From Bacteroidota bacterium (lineage in GTDB: Bacteria > Bacteroidota > Bacteroidia > NS11-12g > UBA9320), in assembly GCA_947468275.1 (NCBI GenBank), contig CANIKO010000006.1, positions 1-64,000 of the forward strand: a DNA stretch of 64,000 bases. The letters are read 5' to 3'. Every line of letters begins with the position of its first letter. Positions within the stretch are counted from its first letter, which is position 1. The notes beneath the pieces are model-generated. The model was not told the origin of the DNA. It worked only from the letters and a program-made list of their open reading frames with translations, and ran no database searches. Shown in pieces: positions 34,464-44,492 of this stretch. The translations under genes were made by a program, and so were the position numbers.

Positions 34464-36185
34464 TTATCCGCCCAATTTAGATAGTTTGATTGCTATAGAT
34501 TTGTTTTCGGGGTCTTTCAATAGTGCTTTCTTATACGCCTCAATTGCTAAGTTTATTTTACCTTGCTTTTTATATAAATCCCCCAAATGCTCGAGTACCT
34601 CTGCATTTTCACCTTCAAGTTCCAATGATTTTTTTATCCAGATTTCTGCTTCAGTTAATTTTTCTTGAGCCATCAATAAACATCCATAAGTATCAGCATA
34701 CGAACCATTGTTTGGTTCAATAGCCATTGCTTTGAGTACCATTTCTTCAGCTTTTTGAAGTTTAGCATTTCTTTTAAATAAATTATAGGCAAAGTCATTT
34801 AAAATCATTGCATTTTGCTGGTCTATTTCCAATGCTTTTTCAAAATACTCATCCGATTTTTCAAAGTTTTTATTTTCACACCAGGCGTTGCCAAGTGTTA
34901 AATAAAGTTGAATTTTTTCGTCAGCCTTAAATGAGATTTCCAATCCTTGTGATGCGGTTTCAATGGCCTTTCCATATTCTCCAATTCTCAAGGCTGCCTG
35001 ACTATGAATAATAAATATACCCGGTTGAGTGGTAAATAATTCAAGGGCTGCCCTACTATCTTCAAACAAAAATTGATTATTATTTAATTTTATATCTATC
35101 CCAAAAAGTTTTTGCCAAACCCGATAATCTTTACCATCAATGGCCAATCCTTTTTTCATAAAAATACGACTTTCTGAAAACTCATCTGCAGCAAGAAGCA
35201 TATCACTGTATACCTGATAAGCCGTTGCGTCATCGGGATGAGCCTGCAATAATTTTTCACTTAATTCAAAAGCCTGAGCTTTGCTTTTTTCATCTTTGGT
35301 AACCAAAAAATAATACGAGGAAATAACTTTTAGCTTATGTTGAATATTTACCCGTTTGTCAGCAAAACCTTTACTTAAATATGCAAACGATTCATCATTC
35401 TTACCTTCACGCCTGAGGACATCGGCCATCCCAAAACAGGCGTAGCCATTATTTTCGTCCAACTCCAGCATCCTTAAATAAGCAGCTTTTGCATCCCCAA
35501 TTCTATTAACTTTAGTATAGCTTTCAGCCAAAAGACCTAAAAATTTTACATCTGTTGGATAGGCGTCAGAGAGTTTTTTTATTATCCGAACCCCATCGTT
35601 TGGCTGATTAATATCGAAATACAAAGCTTCTAATTTTCGACAAATATTTTCTTCAGCACCAAATTTGGTAATATAACGCTCAAAATATTTAGCGGCTTCT
35701 TTAGGTTTTTTGGCATTTAATAATTGGTTTCCGGCTTCTTCATAATTGCTTTTTCGGTCTGCTTCTTTTTCTACCATCTCAGCAAATACAGTAGCCGATT
35801 TATCATAAAGTTTGGCCGTGCTATATATTTGTGCAAGCTGCCCATAATACCAATAATTATACTCAGGATTATTTTTAACTGCCAGTTCGGCCCAATGAAT
35901 GGCCTCATCTAATTTTTTATCTTTAAAATAAATATTGGCCAACTGATACATGACCTCATGACTGCTTGGTATGGCATCCAATGCCAGATTAAATTCTTTG
36001 GATGCAGATACATAATCCCCTAAAACTTTAAGTTTAGCCGCCTCGTAATAATGTTGATTGTATATTTTGCGGGTATTGTAACTAACCTTATCTTCCTTGC
36101 TTATTGCATTTTTATGCAACTTACAACTAGAAAAACTTACTACCAAAGTCAGTGTTAAAATTTGCAAATACCTCAATAATCTCAT
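34464..36185 (-). CDS. TPR-repeat lipoprotein
   Basis: The 573-aa product starts at MRLLRYLQILTLTLVV (ATG 36185); a TTG at 36233 would add 16 residues before the signal peptide. A lipobox-like SFSSC places a lipidated Cys near residue 21. The remainder is a run of tetratricopeptide repeats, for example AIHWAELAVKNNPEYNYWYY, AKAAYLRMLELDENNGYACF, SDEYFEKALEIDQQNAMILN and AIEAYKKALLKDPENKSI. TPR lipoproteins scaffold protein complexes on the periplasmic or outer-membrane side. First gene of a tight three-gene unit with DUF4292 and the EnvC-like factor. Confidence 0.9.
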   Translation of the reverse strand: MRLLRYLQILTLTLVVSFSSCKLHKNAISKEDKVSYNTRKIYNQHYYEAAKLKVLGDYVSASKEFNLALDAIPSSHEVMYQLANIYFKDKKLDEAIHWAELAVKNNPEYNYWYYGQLAQIYSTAKLYDKSATVFAEMVEKEADRKSNYEEAGNQLLNAKKPKEAAKYFERYITKFGAEENICRKLEALYFDINQPNDGVRIIKKLSDAYPTDVKFLGLLAESYTKVNRIGDAKAAYLRMLELDENNGYACFGMADVLRREGKNDESFAYLSKGFADKRVNIQHKLKVISSYYFLVTKDEKSKAQAFELSEKLLQAHPDDATAYQVYSDMLLAADEFSESRIFMKKGLAIDGKDYRVWQKLFGIDIKLNNNQFLFEDSRAALELFTTQPGIFIIHSQAALRIGEYGKAIETASQGLEISFKADEKIQLYLTLGNAWCENKNFEKSDEYFEKALEIDQQNAMILNDFAYNLFKRNAKLQKAEEMVLKAMAIEPNNGSYADTYGCLLMAQEKLTEAEIWIKKSLELEGENAEVLEHLGDLYKKQGKINLAIEAYKKALLKDPENKSIAIKLSKLGG

Positions 36186-36353
36186 CCAATAATTTAAAAC
36201 AGCTAAATTAAGACGGTTATTGTGTATTGACAATTAATTCACCTTTATTTTTTAAACATAGGTATTGTCACATATTTGATTTAGCAATTTACTAGAGTTA
36301 ATTTTTTTTTAATATCTCCATCAATTTTCAAATTTCCAAATCTTCAAATTGAT

Positions 36354-36361
36354 TACCTTTG
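36354..36361 (+). promoter_or_regulatory. -7 box TACCTTTG before sucA
   Basis: TACCTTTG ends 9 nt before the ATG at 36371. It overlaps the alternative TTG at 36359, which argues against that codon as the start. No clear -33 element was seen. Confidence 0.5.
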
Positions 36362-36370
36362 CACCTACTA

Positions 36371-39082
36371 ATGATTGGCCATTCTTATCTATCTAATGCC
36401 GATGTAAATTCCATCGAAGACCTTTACATTCAATACCAAGCCCAAAAAGACTCTGTAGATTTTGGCTGGCAAAAATTCTTTGAAGGTTTTGACCTCGCTC
36501 TTGACAATAGCGGAATATCATCACAAGCGGTGTCAGAGGACATGCTTAAAGAAATCAATGTTCTTAATTTAATAAACTACGGTTATCGCACCCGAGGGCA
36601 TCTTTTTACTGAAACCAACCCTGTAAGGGAACGCAGAAACTATGACCCCAATTTGGATATTTCTAATTTTGGACTAATCCATACCGACCTTGAAAAAACC
36701 TTTAACGCAGGAATAGAAATTGGTCTAGGACCGGCCAAATTAAAAGATATAATTGCTTTTTTAAACCAAACGTATTGCAGGCATATCGGGGCCGAGTTTA
36801 TGTATATTCTTGACCCTGAAAAGAAAAAGTGGCTTATTGATAAAATGGAGACCACTCGCAATACTCCAAATTTTAGTATTGCCGAAAAACGAAGAATATT
36901 AGAAAAACTAAACCAAGCCACAGTGTTTGAAAATTTTTTACATACCAAATACATTGGCCAAAAACGATTTTCACTAGAAGGATTAGAAGGGCTGATACCA
37001 GCATTAGATACCCTAATAAATATTGGGGCCGATATGGGCAGCCAACATTTTATATTGGGAATGGCTCACCGCGGAAGGCTTAATGTATTGGCAAATATTT
37101 TAGGGAAAACATATGAAGAAATTTTTACAGAATTTGAAGGAAAAGCATATTCAGAGGCTTTATTTGAAGGGGATGTAAAATACCATATGGGATATAGCAG
37201 CCACATTACAACTGTCAATGGTAAAAACGTAAAACTTAAATTAAGTCCTAATCCATCTCATTTGGAAGCTGTAAATACAGTGATAAAAGGAATGGCCCGC
37301 GCAAAATTAGATTTGCTATATAACCACGATTTGGATGCTGTTATTCCAATATTGATACATGGAGATGCCTCCATTTCAGGACAAGGCATCATGTATGAAA
37401 CTGTTCAGATGAGTGGCTTAGACGGCTATAACGTTGGCGGAACGATTCATATTGTAGCCAATAATCAAATTGGATTTACAACTAATTATCAAGATGGCCG
37501 AACTTCAATTTATTGTACCGATGTGGCCAAGGTAACCAAGTGCCCTGTATTTCATGTGAATGCCGATGATGCCGAAGCTATAGCTTATGTGATGAAATTG
37601 GCTGTTGAATACCGACAACGCTACCACGAAGATGTATTTATTGATTTACTAGGCTACCGAAAATACGGTCACAATGAAGGAGATGAACCACGATTTACCC
37701 AGCCATTATTGTATAAAGCTATTTCTACACATCCTAATTCCAGAGAAATTTATACAAAACAATTGACCGAAGCCGGAAGTATTGAAGCTGAATTGGCCAA
37801 GGAAATGGAAACCAATTTCAAAAAATCGCTTCAGGAAAAACTAGATTATGTAAGGGCTGATAAAAAAGTAAAATCAAATTTAAAAGCAAAAAATGTTTGG
37901 GCTAAATACAGAAAATCTGAAATTAAAGATTTTGACACATCGCCTGAAACTGCTGTTACTGAGAAAATATTTATTGAAATAGCTCAAAAAATTACAGTCA
38001 TTCCTGAGAAAAATAAACCCATTCAAAAAGTTATAAAACTATTTGACGACCGTGCTAGTATGATTAAAAATGATAAATACGATTGGGCCATGGGTGAATT
38101 AATGGCTTATGGAACTTTGCTTACAGAGGGTTTTGCGGTTCGTATGAGTGGGCAGGATGTGGAGCGAGGAACCTTTAGTCACCGCCATGCCGTCATCAAA
38201 AAAGAAGATACCGAACTGGAATATGTTCCATTAAATAACATCAGTTCCAAGCAGCGAAAATTTGAAATCTATAATTCGTATCTTTCGGAATATGGGGTAT
38301 TAGGGTATGAATATGGATATAGCGTATCAGCTCCTGAAACTTTAACTATTTGGGAAGCCCAGTTTGGTGATTTTGCCAACGGAGCCCAAATTATCATTGA
38401 CCAGTTTATAAGCAGTGGCGAAACCAAATGGAAATTTTCGAGCGGCTTGGTATTGCTATTACCTCACGGTTATGAAGGCCAAGGACCCGAGCATTCATCG
38501 GCTCGGTTGGAACGGTTTTTACAACTAAGTGCCAATGGCAGCATGCAGGTTATTAATCCTACCACACCGGCAAATATGTTTCATGCACTTCGCCGCCAAA
38601 TGCACCGCGATTTTAGAACGCCTTTAATAGTAATGACTCCAAAATCATTGCTTCGTCACCCTATGTGTACGAGTGCAATCAAAGATTTTACCAATGGGGG
38701 TTTTAAAGAAGTGATTGACGATGAATTTGTTACTGCTAAAGAAGTTAAAAAAGTGATATTGTGTACTGGAAAAATCTATTACGAATTATTAGCCAAACAG
38801 CAAGCCGAAACTGTGAAAGATATTGCTATTGTGAGGCTGGAACAATTATACCCCATGCCGCAAAAGCAATTGGCCGAATTATTTGATAAATACAAGAAAG
38901 CCGAATTTTATTGGGTGCAGGAAGAACCTAAAAATATGGGCGTTTGGCTTCATTTAGGTCGGTATGACTGGCCGGTAAAACTAAACCGTATAAGCCGTAA
39001 GAGCAGCAGTACACCTGCTACAGGTTTTGCTTCGGTTCATGCTAAGGAGCAGGCTGAAATACTAGAAAAAGTGTTTGCGTAA
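36371..39082 (+). CDS. sucA: 2-oxoglutarate dehydrogenase E1 component
   Basis: The 903-aa ThDP enzyme decarboxylates 2-oxoglutarate in the TCA cycle, as the E1 of the OGDH complex. Diagnostic motifs are the N-terminal E2-binding segment (IEDLYIQYQAQ), MAHRGRLNVL near 230, HGDASISGQG near 327, NNQIGFTTN near 362, and YRKYGHNEGDEPRFTQP near 433. SGQDVERGTFSHRHAV near 595 follows. Length matches the E. coli type of about 930 aa. I chose ATG 36371; a TTG at 36359 is disfavoured by the promoter box. E2 (sucB) is not adjacent. A strong hairpin starts at the stop codon. Confidence 0.96.
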   Translation: MIGHSYLSNADVNSIEDLYIQYQAQKDSVDFGWQKFFEGFDLALDNSGISSQAVSEDMLKEINVLNLINYGYRTRGHLFTETNPVRERRNYDPNLDISNFGLIHTDLEKTFNAGIEIGLGPAKLKDIIAFLNQTYCRHIGAEFMYILDPEKKKWLIDKMETTRNTPNFSIAEKRRILEKLNQATVFENFLHTKYIGQKRFSLEGLEGLIPALDTLINIGADMGSQHFILGMAHRGRLNVLANILGKTYEEIFTEFEGKAYSEALFEGDVKYHMGYSSHITTVNGKNVKLKLSPNPSHLEAVNTVIKGMARAKLDLLYNHDLDAVIPILIHGDASISGQGIMYETVQMSGLDGYNVGGTIHIVANNQIGFTTNYQDGRTSIYCTDVAKVTKCPVFHVNADDAEAIAYVMKLAVEYRQRYHEDVFIDLLGYRKYGHNEGDEPRFTQPLLYKAISTHPNSREIYTKQLTEAGSIEAELAKEMETNFKKSLQEKLDYVRADKKVKSNLKAKNVWAKYRKSEIKDFDTSPETAVTEKIFIEIAQKITVIPEKNKPIQKVIKLFDDRASMIKNDKYDWAMGELMAYGTLLTEGFAVRMSGQDVERGTFSHRHAVIKKEDTELEYVPLNNISSKQRKFEIYNSYLSEYGVLGYEYGYSVSAPETLTIWEAQFGDFANGAQIIIDQFISSGETKWKFSSGLVLLLPHGYEGQGPEHSSARLERFLQLSANGSMQVINPTTPANMFHALRRQMHRDFRTPLIVMTPKSLLRHPMCTSAIKDFTNGGFKEVIDDEFVTAKEVKKVILCTGKIYYELLAKQQAETVKDIAIVRLEQLYPMPQKQLAELFDKYKKAEFYWVQEEPKNMGVWLHLGRYDWPVKLNRISRKSSSTPATGFASVHAKEQAEILEKVFA

Positions 39083-39119
39083 ATCCATTGCAATTGGTTT
39101 AAGCCAACGGCAATGGATT
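39082..39119. terminator. Hairpin immediately after sucA
   Basis: AATCCATTGC (39082-39091) pairs perfectly with GCAATGGATT (39110-39119), and inside it TTGG pairs with CCAA, giving a long compact stem. No T-run follows, so it may attenuate read-through or stabilise the sucA 3' end rather than terminate fully. Confidence 0.55.
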
Positions 39120-39176
39120 ACTTATAAATTTCAAAATAAATTAATTAATATTTCAGCCCTATTTTTGAGGGATACA

Positions 39177-40949
39177 ATGGCACGGGCAATAACTCTTTTA
39201 ATTTTCTTTACGGCTTGCCTGCCGCATCTATTTGCCCAAAAAGGATTTGTTTTATTACTCAACGATTCATTACCCAAAGAAATAACCTTTGAAAAAAAAG
39301 TAGCCGATAAAGCGGGGGCTGAAATGCAGGCCGGTAAAATAATAACTCAACTTATGAACCTTGGTTTTTTAACCGCTTCGTCAGATGAGATTTCATTAAA
39401 TGAAGATACCGCTTTTGTTAAGATCTATAAAGGAAATCGGTTTGATTGGGGCCAAATAAATTACAAATATTTACCTAAGCCAATGATTAAACAATTTGGA
39501 TTTGACCAAGCCACAAAAGGCTTGGCAAGGGTGGAAGAATTAAAACAAGCCATGACCCACACCATTAATTATTTTGAAAACAGAGGCTATCCGTTTGCCT
39601 ATTTTTATTGGGATTCATTGGTTATAAAAAATGATACTATTGCTGGCTCACTATATTTTGAAAAGAATATTTTAATAACTTTCGATACCATTGCTTTGTA
39701 TGGCGATGCCGGAGTAACCAAGAATTTCCTTTACAATTATTTAGGGTTTAAACCGGGGCAACCTTTTAATGAAACCGTGATTGCCGAATTAAATAACAAA
39801 CTTTCTAAATTGCCATTTACTAACATTTCGGCAAGACCACAGCTGTTTTTTGTAGGTCGAAAAGCCATTATTTTATTAAATCTTAAAAAACGAAAAACCG
39901 ACCGGTTGGACGGATTGGTAGGGTTTGCACCTAATACAGGAACACCAGGTAATACCAAATTATTAGTAACCGGCGAATTTCATTTAGACTTTAAAAATAT
40001 GAAAGGAACCGGCAAAGGTTTTAAAGTGGATTGGCAAAGTTTTAAAGCCCGCAGCCAAACATTAAATATGTCCGCTTCATTACCCTATTTATTTAACCAA
40101 CCTATTGGCGCTGAATTGGGAGTTGATTTTTTAAAGTATGATACTATTTATACCGAAACCCGTTTTAATATTGGAACCCAATATATCTTTTCAGGGTTGG
40201 ATAATATTAAAATTTTTTATGAACAAAAGAACACCAACTTACAATCAGTAGATACAAATCTTATAAGGCAATCCGGCAAACTTGGAAACCTCACTGCCAT
40301 GAAAACCAACCGTTATGGTATGGCTATTAATTGGGTAACTTTGAATAATCGAATTAGCCCTACCAAAGGTTTTATCATTGATGCCACCGCTTCTATTTAT
40401 AAACGGCAAATAAAAAAAGACCTAAGAATCGAAAAGGTGAGATTTTTCAATTCGGCCTCATCTTCCTATTTCAATGTTTATGATTCCACCCAATTAACCT
40501 CTTACCAATTATTATTTCAGTATACCTTGGCTAAACCATTTTTACTATCCAAAAATTTGGTAATTTATAACGAACTAGTCGGTTACCATTTCGTTTCACC
40601 TTCGGTATATTTTAATGAGTTGTATAGGTTTGGCGGAAACAAAACATTAAAAGGCTTCAACGAACAATCATTATTTGCCAGTTCAGTATCCATTATTACC
40701 GCGGAATTACGTTATTTGCTGTCGGAAAATTCCTTTTTAAAATTGTTTGGAAATGCAGCATATTATAATGACCAAAGTGAAAGGTTTGGCAAAATAAATT
40801 CGGATATTCCTTTTGGATTTGGAGGAGGATTAAATCTAGATACAGGTAAAGGAATTTTTAATATTAGTGTTGCTTTGGGCAAATCAAAATACAATCCTAT
40901 TGATTTTAAAAACACCAAGGTTCATTTTGGATTGATAAATTATTTTTAG
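39177..40949 (+). CDS. BamA/TamA-like outer-membrane beta-barrel protein
   Basis: The 590-aa product from ATG 39177 has a signal peptide (ITLLIFFTACLPHLFAQ). Residues about 20-240 look like POTRA-type modules (KQAMTHTINYFENRGYPFAYF; NNKLSKLPFTNISARPQLFFV). The remaining part is a run of amphipathic strands ending in aromatic Phe (IDFKNTKVHFGLINYF), as expected for an Omp85-family barrel. It contains the typical late motif RFGGNKTLKGFNEQSLFAS. It probably inserts or translocates outer-membrane proteins or lipids. A longer in-frame start at 39075 would precede the signal peptide and is rejected. Followed 9 nt later by DUF4271. Confidence 0.85.
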   Translation: MARAITLLIFFTACLPHLFAQKGFVLLLNDSLPKEITFEKKVADKAGAEMQAGKIITQLMNLGFLTASSDEISLNEDTAFVKIYKGNRFDWGQINYKYLPKPMIKQFGFDQATKGLARVEELKQAMTHTINYFENRGYPFAYFYWDSLVIKNDTIAGSLYFEKNILITFDTIALYGDAGVTKNFLYNYLGFKPGQPFNETVIAELNNKLSKLPFTNISARPQLFFVGRKAIILLNLKKRKTDRLDGLVGFAPNTGTPGNTKLLVTGEFHLDFKNMKGTGKGFKVDWQSFKARSQTLNMSASLPYLFNQPIGAELGVDFLKYDTIYTETRFNIGTQYIFSGLDNIKIFYEQKNTNLQSVDTNLIRQSGKLGNLTAMKTNRYGMAINWVTLNNRISPTKGFIIDATASIYKRQIKKDLRIEKVRFFNSASSSYFNVYDSTQLTSYQLLFQYTLAKPFLLSKNLVIYNELVGYHFVSPSVYFNELYRFGGNKTLKGFNEQSLFASSVSIITAELRYLLSENSFLKLFGNAAYYNDQSERFGKINSDIPFGFGGGLNLDTGKGIFNISVALGKSKYNPIDFKNTKVHFGLINYF

Positions 40950-40958
40950 TTAAAAACA

Positions 40959-41792
40959 ATGAGGTTCGTTTTATATACCATTCTATTACTATTCATTTCG
41001 GCATTTGCATTAGCCGACACCACATCTGTTGCAAAATTGGACAGCATAAAAACACATTCAGACACCTTAACAAAAGACTCATCGATTATCAATTTGGATA
41101 CTTCGCAGGTCATTAGCCCTCCTATAGCAATCCCTCGCCATCAGGAAACAGAATTATGGGTTTTCATAGCGTGTTGTTTCACATTTTTATTAGCAGGCTT
41201 AAACCGCAGAATAAATGAAAAAAAACACGACCAATCCATAGTGGGATTTATGAAAATTGGAATACTAGGACAATCCATAGATCGTTCTTTTTATGAATTT
41301 AATATTCATCAAGTTATTGGATTGGCCGTTCACAATCTAATTTTGGCTTTATGGACTTTTTATTTTTTAAAAGGATCAGAATACCAGTTTGTAAATAATA
41401 CACTTTTGTTTTTTATACTTCTCTTTTTCCTAGTTAGCATTATTTATCTCTTCAAATTTTTCTTCCAATATTTAGCTCTAAATATTTTACAAATTAATGA
41501 CCTGCCGGTTTTATTAGTTAAGTGCACTATTGGTTTGGGGTACTTCACTACCTTAATAACATTACCTTTATTTATGGTTATTTACTATATCCAATATACT
41601 CAATGGCACGATATTTTAGTCGGGATTCTTATAATAATTTTAGTCACATATTTAATATTTAGAACCTTCAAATACCTACAATTATTTTTACAATTTTTCA
41701 GTGGTTCGTTTTTTTACAATATTCTGTATTTTTGCGGCTTGGAATTAATACCATTATTAGTCTTTATAAAGATTAGTTTTAGTATCTTTTAA
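40959..41792 (+). CDS. DUF4271 integral membrane protein
   Basis: The 277-aa protein has an N-terminal signal-like helix (LYTILLLFISAFALA) and a Thr/Ser/Asp-rich linker to about residue 55. About six membrane helices then fill the rest, with the motif SFYEFNIHQVIGLAVHNL between the first two. This matches the DUF4271 family, which in Bacteroidota precedes hemD as here (25 nt gap). Function unknown; the fixed linkage with hemD is the only clue. Confidence 0.82.
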   Translation: MRFVLYTILLLFISAFALADTTSVAKLDSIKTHSDTLTKDSSIINLDTSQVISPPIAIPRHQETELWVFIACCFTFLLAGLNRRINEKKHDQSIVGFMKIGILGQSIDRSFYEFNIHQVIGLAVHNLILALWTFYFLKGSEYQFVNNTLLFFILLFFLVSIIYLFKFFFQYLALNILQINDLPVLLVKCTIGLGYFTTLITLPLFMVIYYIQYTQWHDILVGILIIILVTYLIFRTFKYLQLFLQFFSGSFFYNILYFCGLELIPLLVFIKISFSIF

Positions 41793-41817
41793 AACAAACA
41801 AATAGAGGTACACTAAA

Positions 41818-42564
41818 TTGAAAGTTAAAAGCATTCTTATTTCCCAGCCTCTTCCCGGCGACAAAAAAACTCTGTATCATACACTTGCAGAAAAACTTAA
41901 CTTGAAGTTGGACTTTCGCCCTTTCATAGAACTTGAACCTATACCTGGTAGAGATTTACGAAAGCTAAAAGTTAATATTCTTGACCACACAGCTATTATT
42001 TTCAACTCACGTCATGCGGTTGATAATTTTTTCAGAGTGGTGGAAGAGTTAAAGGTTGACCTACCTATTACCATGAAATATTTTTGTATCAATGAAGGTA
42101 TTTCATTATACATACAACGATATACAATTCTCAGAAAACGGAAAGTTTTTTACGGTAAAGGCACCGAAAAGGAATTTTTAGCCGAAATAAAAAAACATGC
42201 GAATGAAAATTATTTATTTCCATGTTCAGATATTAGAAAAAACACTATCCCTGATTTTTTGAGAGAGCATAACATTGAACACAAGGAAGCCATTTTTTAC
42301 AAAACAATCACTTCTGACCTGAGCGACTTAGCCAATGTTTATTACGATGTAATCGTTTTCTTTAGTCCTGCAGATATCAAATCATTGTTTGATAATTTTC
42401 CTGACTTTGATCAGAACGACACACGAATTGCAGGCTTTGGCGCCACCACCGATGATGCCATTCGCGACGCAGGCCTTACAAATAATATTCCAGCCCCAAC
42501 ACCTGAATCAGCAAGTATGGTATCGGCCTTGGAAAAATATATTATCAAAGCCAACAAGGGCTAA
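41818..42564 (+). CDS. hemD: Uroporphyrinogen-III synthase
   Basis: The 248-aa enzyme cyclises hydroxymethylbilane to uroporphyrinogen III in heme biosynthesis. HemD sequences are poorly conserved, but the two-domain alternation is visible: ILISQPLPGDKKTLY at the start, IIFNSRHAVDNFF near 62, FPCSDIRKNTIPDFL near 137, VIVFFSPADIKSLF near 180, and the C-terminal IAGFGATTDDAIRDAG. The start is a TTG at 41818, as no ATG fits. Convergent with the methyltransferase gene, 5 nt away. Confidence 0.88.
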   Translation: MKVKSILISQPLPGDKKTLYHTLAEKLNLKLDFRPFIELEPIPGRDLRKLKVNILDHTAIIFNSRHAVDNFFRVVEELKVDLPITMKYFCINEGISLYIQRYTILRKRKVFYGKGTEKEFLAEIKKHANENYLFPCSDIRKNTIPDFLREHNIEHKEAIFYKTITSDLSDLANVYYDVIVFFSPADIKSLFDNFPDFDQNDTRIAGFGATTDDAIRDAGLTNNIPAPTPESASMVSALEKYIIKANKG

Positions 42565-42569
42565 TTTTA

Positions 42570-43772
42570 TTAACTATTTAAAATTTGACTACAATGAAAA
42601 AGCCAACTTTGGCCTTCATTATCTATTGTAAAACATAAAGTGGTATTTCCTCCGTCTCTTAATTTAAATCTAGACCTCAATTCTTCTGGAGTTTCCCTAA
42701 AATTGCGAGTGGTTATATTGGCCTGCTTTATTCCTATTTTATCTAAATAGATTTTAATGGTCTTTGGTTTGTATAACAATCTTTCAATTATTTCAAATGT
42801 TCTACCATCAAAATCAGGCTTCAAAATATCAGCAATAAAAAAATAACTATTCTGTGAAATCATTGCCAATTGAGTGTAAACGGCATATTTGGACCCCAAA
42901 CCAGCTTTTATTATTGAGCGATTAGGCTCATATAAATACTTCCCCTTATTTCCAAAATTTACAGGACCACTCTTTTCCTTATTTTCAAAAACAGTTATTT
43001 TATTAGAACCAATATTTACAGCAATTATTTGGGAGGCAACCATTTCATTTTTTGAACAACAAATCAAAATTTCCTTTACTTCACCGAGCCATGCAATAAC
43101 ATAGAGCTTTTGTATACTAGGTATTGATTTTTCAAGATACGTGATATCAGCCATCGGCGATATTTTTATCCATACTTGATCCGCTTTTTCAAGCAACATT
43201 TCAATATTATTTAATACATTGGGTTGGCTATCCTCTAATCGAAAAACCCTTGAAGCATCGGGTCGTCGATCTGGGTCGATATAGATAATATCACATTTAT
43301 CTTGGTTCTTTATAAATTCTATACCATCGGCCAAATGTCTTTGAATATTCTTAGTATTGTATAAACTAATGTTATACGATGCCATTTCATGAATATCTTC
43401 ATCGATTTCACACGAATCAATCCTAGATGCATATTTTGACATGGCCCAATCGTCAATTCCAATGCCCCCTGAAAGATTAATTACTCTTTTATTTGCTAGC
43501 ATCATAATACTAGCTTTGTAATTTGCGACCGCCTCTGAGGTACTTTGCTCATAACTTTTAGCATTAAAAGCGGCCATCATCTTGTAATGTTCAGGTAATT
43601 TTAATTTAGCCTTTTGGTATAAAGAAATCAGGGTTAATACTACCTTGAAATCAATATCGGCGTATTTTTTCGAATCTAATGCAAGTTTTTTTACATCATC
43701 ATTTATATGCTGCCTAATAAATTTGGCAATTGTTTCGTTACATAATAAGTTTATAATTGTTTTACTTTGCAC
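42570..43772 (-). CDS. Class I SAM-dependent methyltransferase with THUMP-like C-terminus
   Basis: The 400-aa protein has a helical N-terminal domain (about 1-90). A Rossmann methyltransferase core follows, with motif I NLSGGIGIDDWAMSKY near 97-112, acidic motif CEIDEDI near 120, and motif IV DIIYIDPDRRPDASRVF near 162-178. The C-terminal part (about 300-400, ending GGNTTLCFTIDNE) fits the THUMP-like domain of a family thought to act on RNA; the substrate is unproven. The start is a GTG at 43772, only 15 nt from the divergent small lipoprotein ATG, so the two genes share one very short promoter region. Confidence 0.82.
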   Translation of the reverse strand: MQSKTIINLLCNETIAKFIRQHINDDVKKLALDSKKYADIDFKVVLTLISLYQKAKLKLPEHYKMMAAFNAKSYEQSTSEAVANYKASIMMLANKRVINLSGGIGIDDWAMSKYASRIDSCEIDEDIHEMASYNISLYNTKNIQRHLADGIEFIKNQDKCDIIYIDPDRRPDASRVFRLEDSQPNVLNNIEMLLEKADQVWIKISPMADITYLEKSIPSIQKLYVIAWLGEVKEILICCSKNEMVASQIIAVNIGSNKITVFENKEKSGPVNFGNKGKYLYEPNRSIIKAGLGSKYAVYTQLAMISQNSYFFIADILKPDFDGRTFEIIERLLYKPKTIKIYLDKIGIKQANITTRNFRETPEELRSRFKLRDGGNTTLCFTIDNEGQSWLFHCSQILNS

Positions 43773-43787
43773 TAATTATTTAAAATT

Positions 43788-43904
43788 ATGAAGTTTAAAA
43801 ATGTGATTTTGTTGGCCATTTTGGCATTGTGTATTGGCGTTACATCATGTAAATCAGGTGGTGGGATTCGTAAAAAAGACAAGTGCCCCGGATTAAGAAT
43901 GTAA
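43788..43904 (+). CDS. 38-residue lipoprotein
   Basis: This short gene encodes MKFKNVILLAILALCIGVTS followed by CKSGGG and a basic tail ending DKCPGLRM. It has a classical lipoprotein signal peptide with the lipidated Cys at residue 21, leaving a mature peptide of 18 residues. Codon structure, signal peptide and stop support a real gene despite its size. It is divergent from the methyltransferase, 15 nt between the starts. Function unknown; the second Cys in KCPG could form a disulfide. Confidence 0.7.
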   Translation: MKFKNVILLAILALCIGVTSCKSGGGIRKKDKCPGLRM

Positions 43905-44026
43905 TTGATTGTATTTCTGAAGTGACTGAACTTTAATTATCAGGAGTTTATGGAAAATAATTTCTGAAAAAAAAATTTATCATTTTTAAATTATTCGATT
44001 TTTCTCTAGAGGATTTTCTTGAATTT

Positions 44027-44437
44027 TTAATAATATATAAAACTTATAGTCTGAACCAAATCGGCGGAAAGACTTTTACTCACAGGGCAGTTTAGCGCGG
44101 CAAATTCTAATAGTTGCTTTTGTTTATCTGTAAAATTTTTATCTTCAATTAAAAAATCAATAACAATTTCACTTATTCTTCTGGGATTACTTTCCATTAT
44201 TTTTTGGACTGAGGCATCAATCTTACCTAACTCTATGGAATGTCCATCAGCAGCAATCCCCATTAAAGTTATCATGCAGTTACCTAAGGCAGTGCTTACA
44301 AGGTCGGTGGGAGAAAAAGCCTCTCCTCTACCATGATTATCAGTTGGAGCATCTGTACATATCTGTTCACCCGATTGTAAATGCCTTGACACCACTCGTA
44401 AATTTTGTTGGTAGGAAATTTCTGAAATTTTTGTCAT
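44027..44437 (-). CDS. OsmC/Ohr-family peroxiredoxin-like protein
   Basis: The 136-aa protein has the OsmC fold signatures: an early strand region (LRVVSRHLQSGEQICTDAP), AFSPTDLVSTALGNCMITLMG with the first reactive Cys near 53, and FAALNCPVSKSLSADL with the second near 115. These two cysteines reduce organic peroxides in family members. It belongs to the general OsmC group rather than clearly to Ohr. ATG start at 44437, divergent from the beta-barrel gene. Confidence 0.9.
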   Translation of the reverse strand: MTKISEISYQQNLRVVSRHLQSGEQICTDAPTDNHGRGEAFSPTDLVSTALGNCMITLMGIAADGHSIELGKIDASVQKIMESNPRRISEIVIDFLIEDKNFTDKQKQLLEFAALNCPVSKSLSADLVQTISFIYY

Positions 44438-44492
44438 TGTTGTATCTATGTGTTATGGTTTCTCAAAATTAATATTATTTTTACAATCAGGA

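Noticed and set aside
36359-36361. TTG as sucA start
   Set aside because: It lies within the TACCTTTG promoter box; ATG 36371 is well placed.
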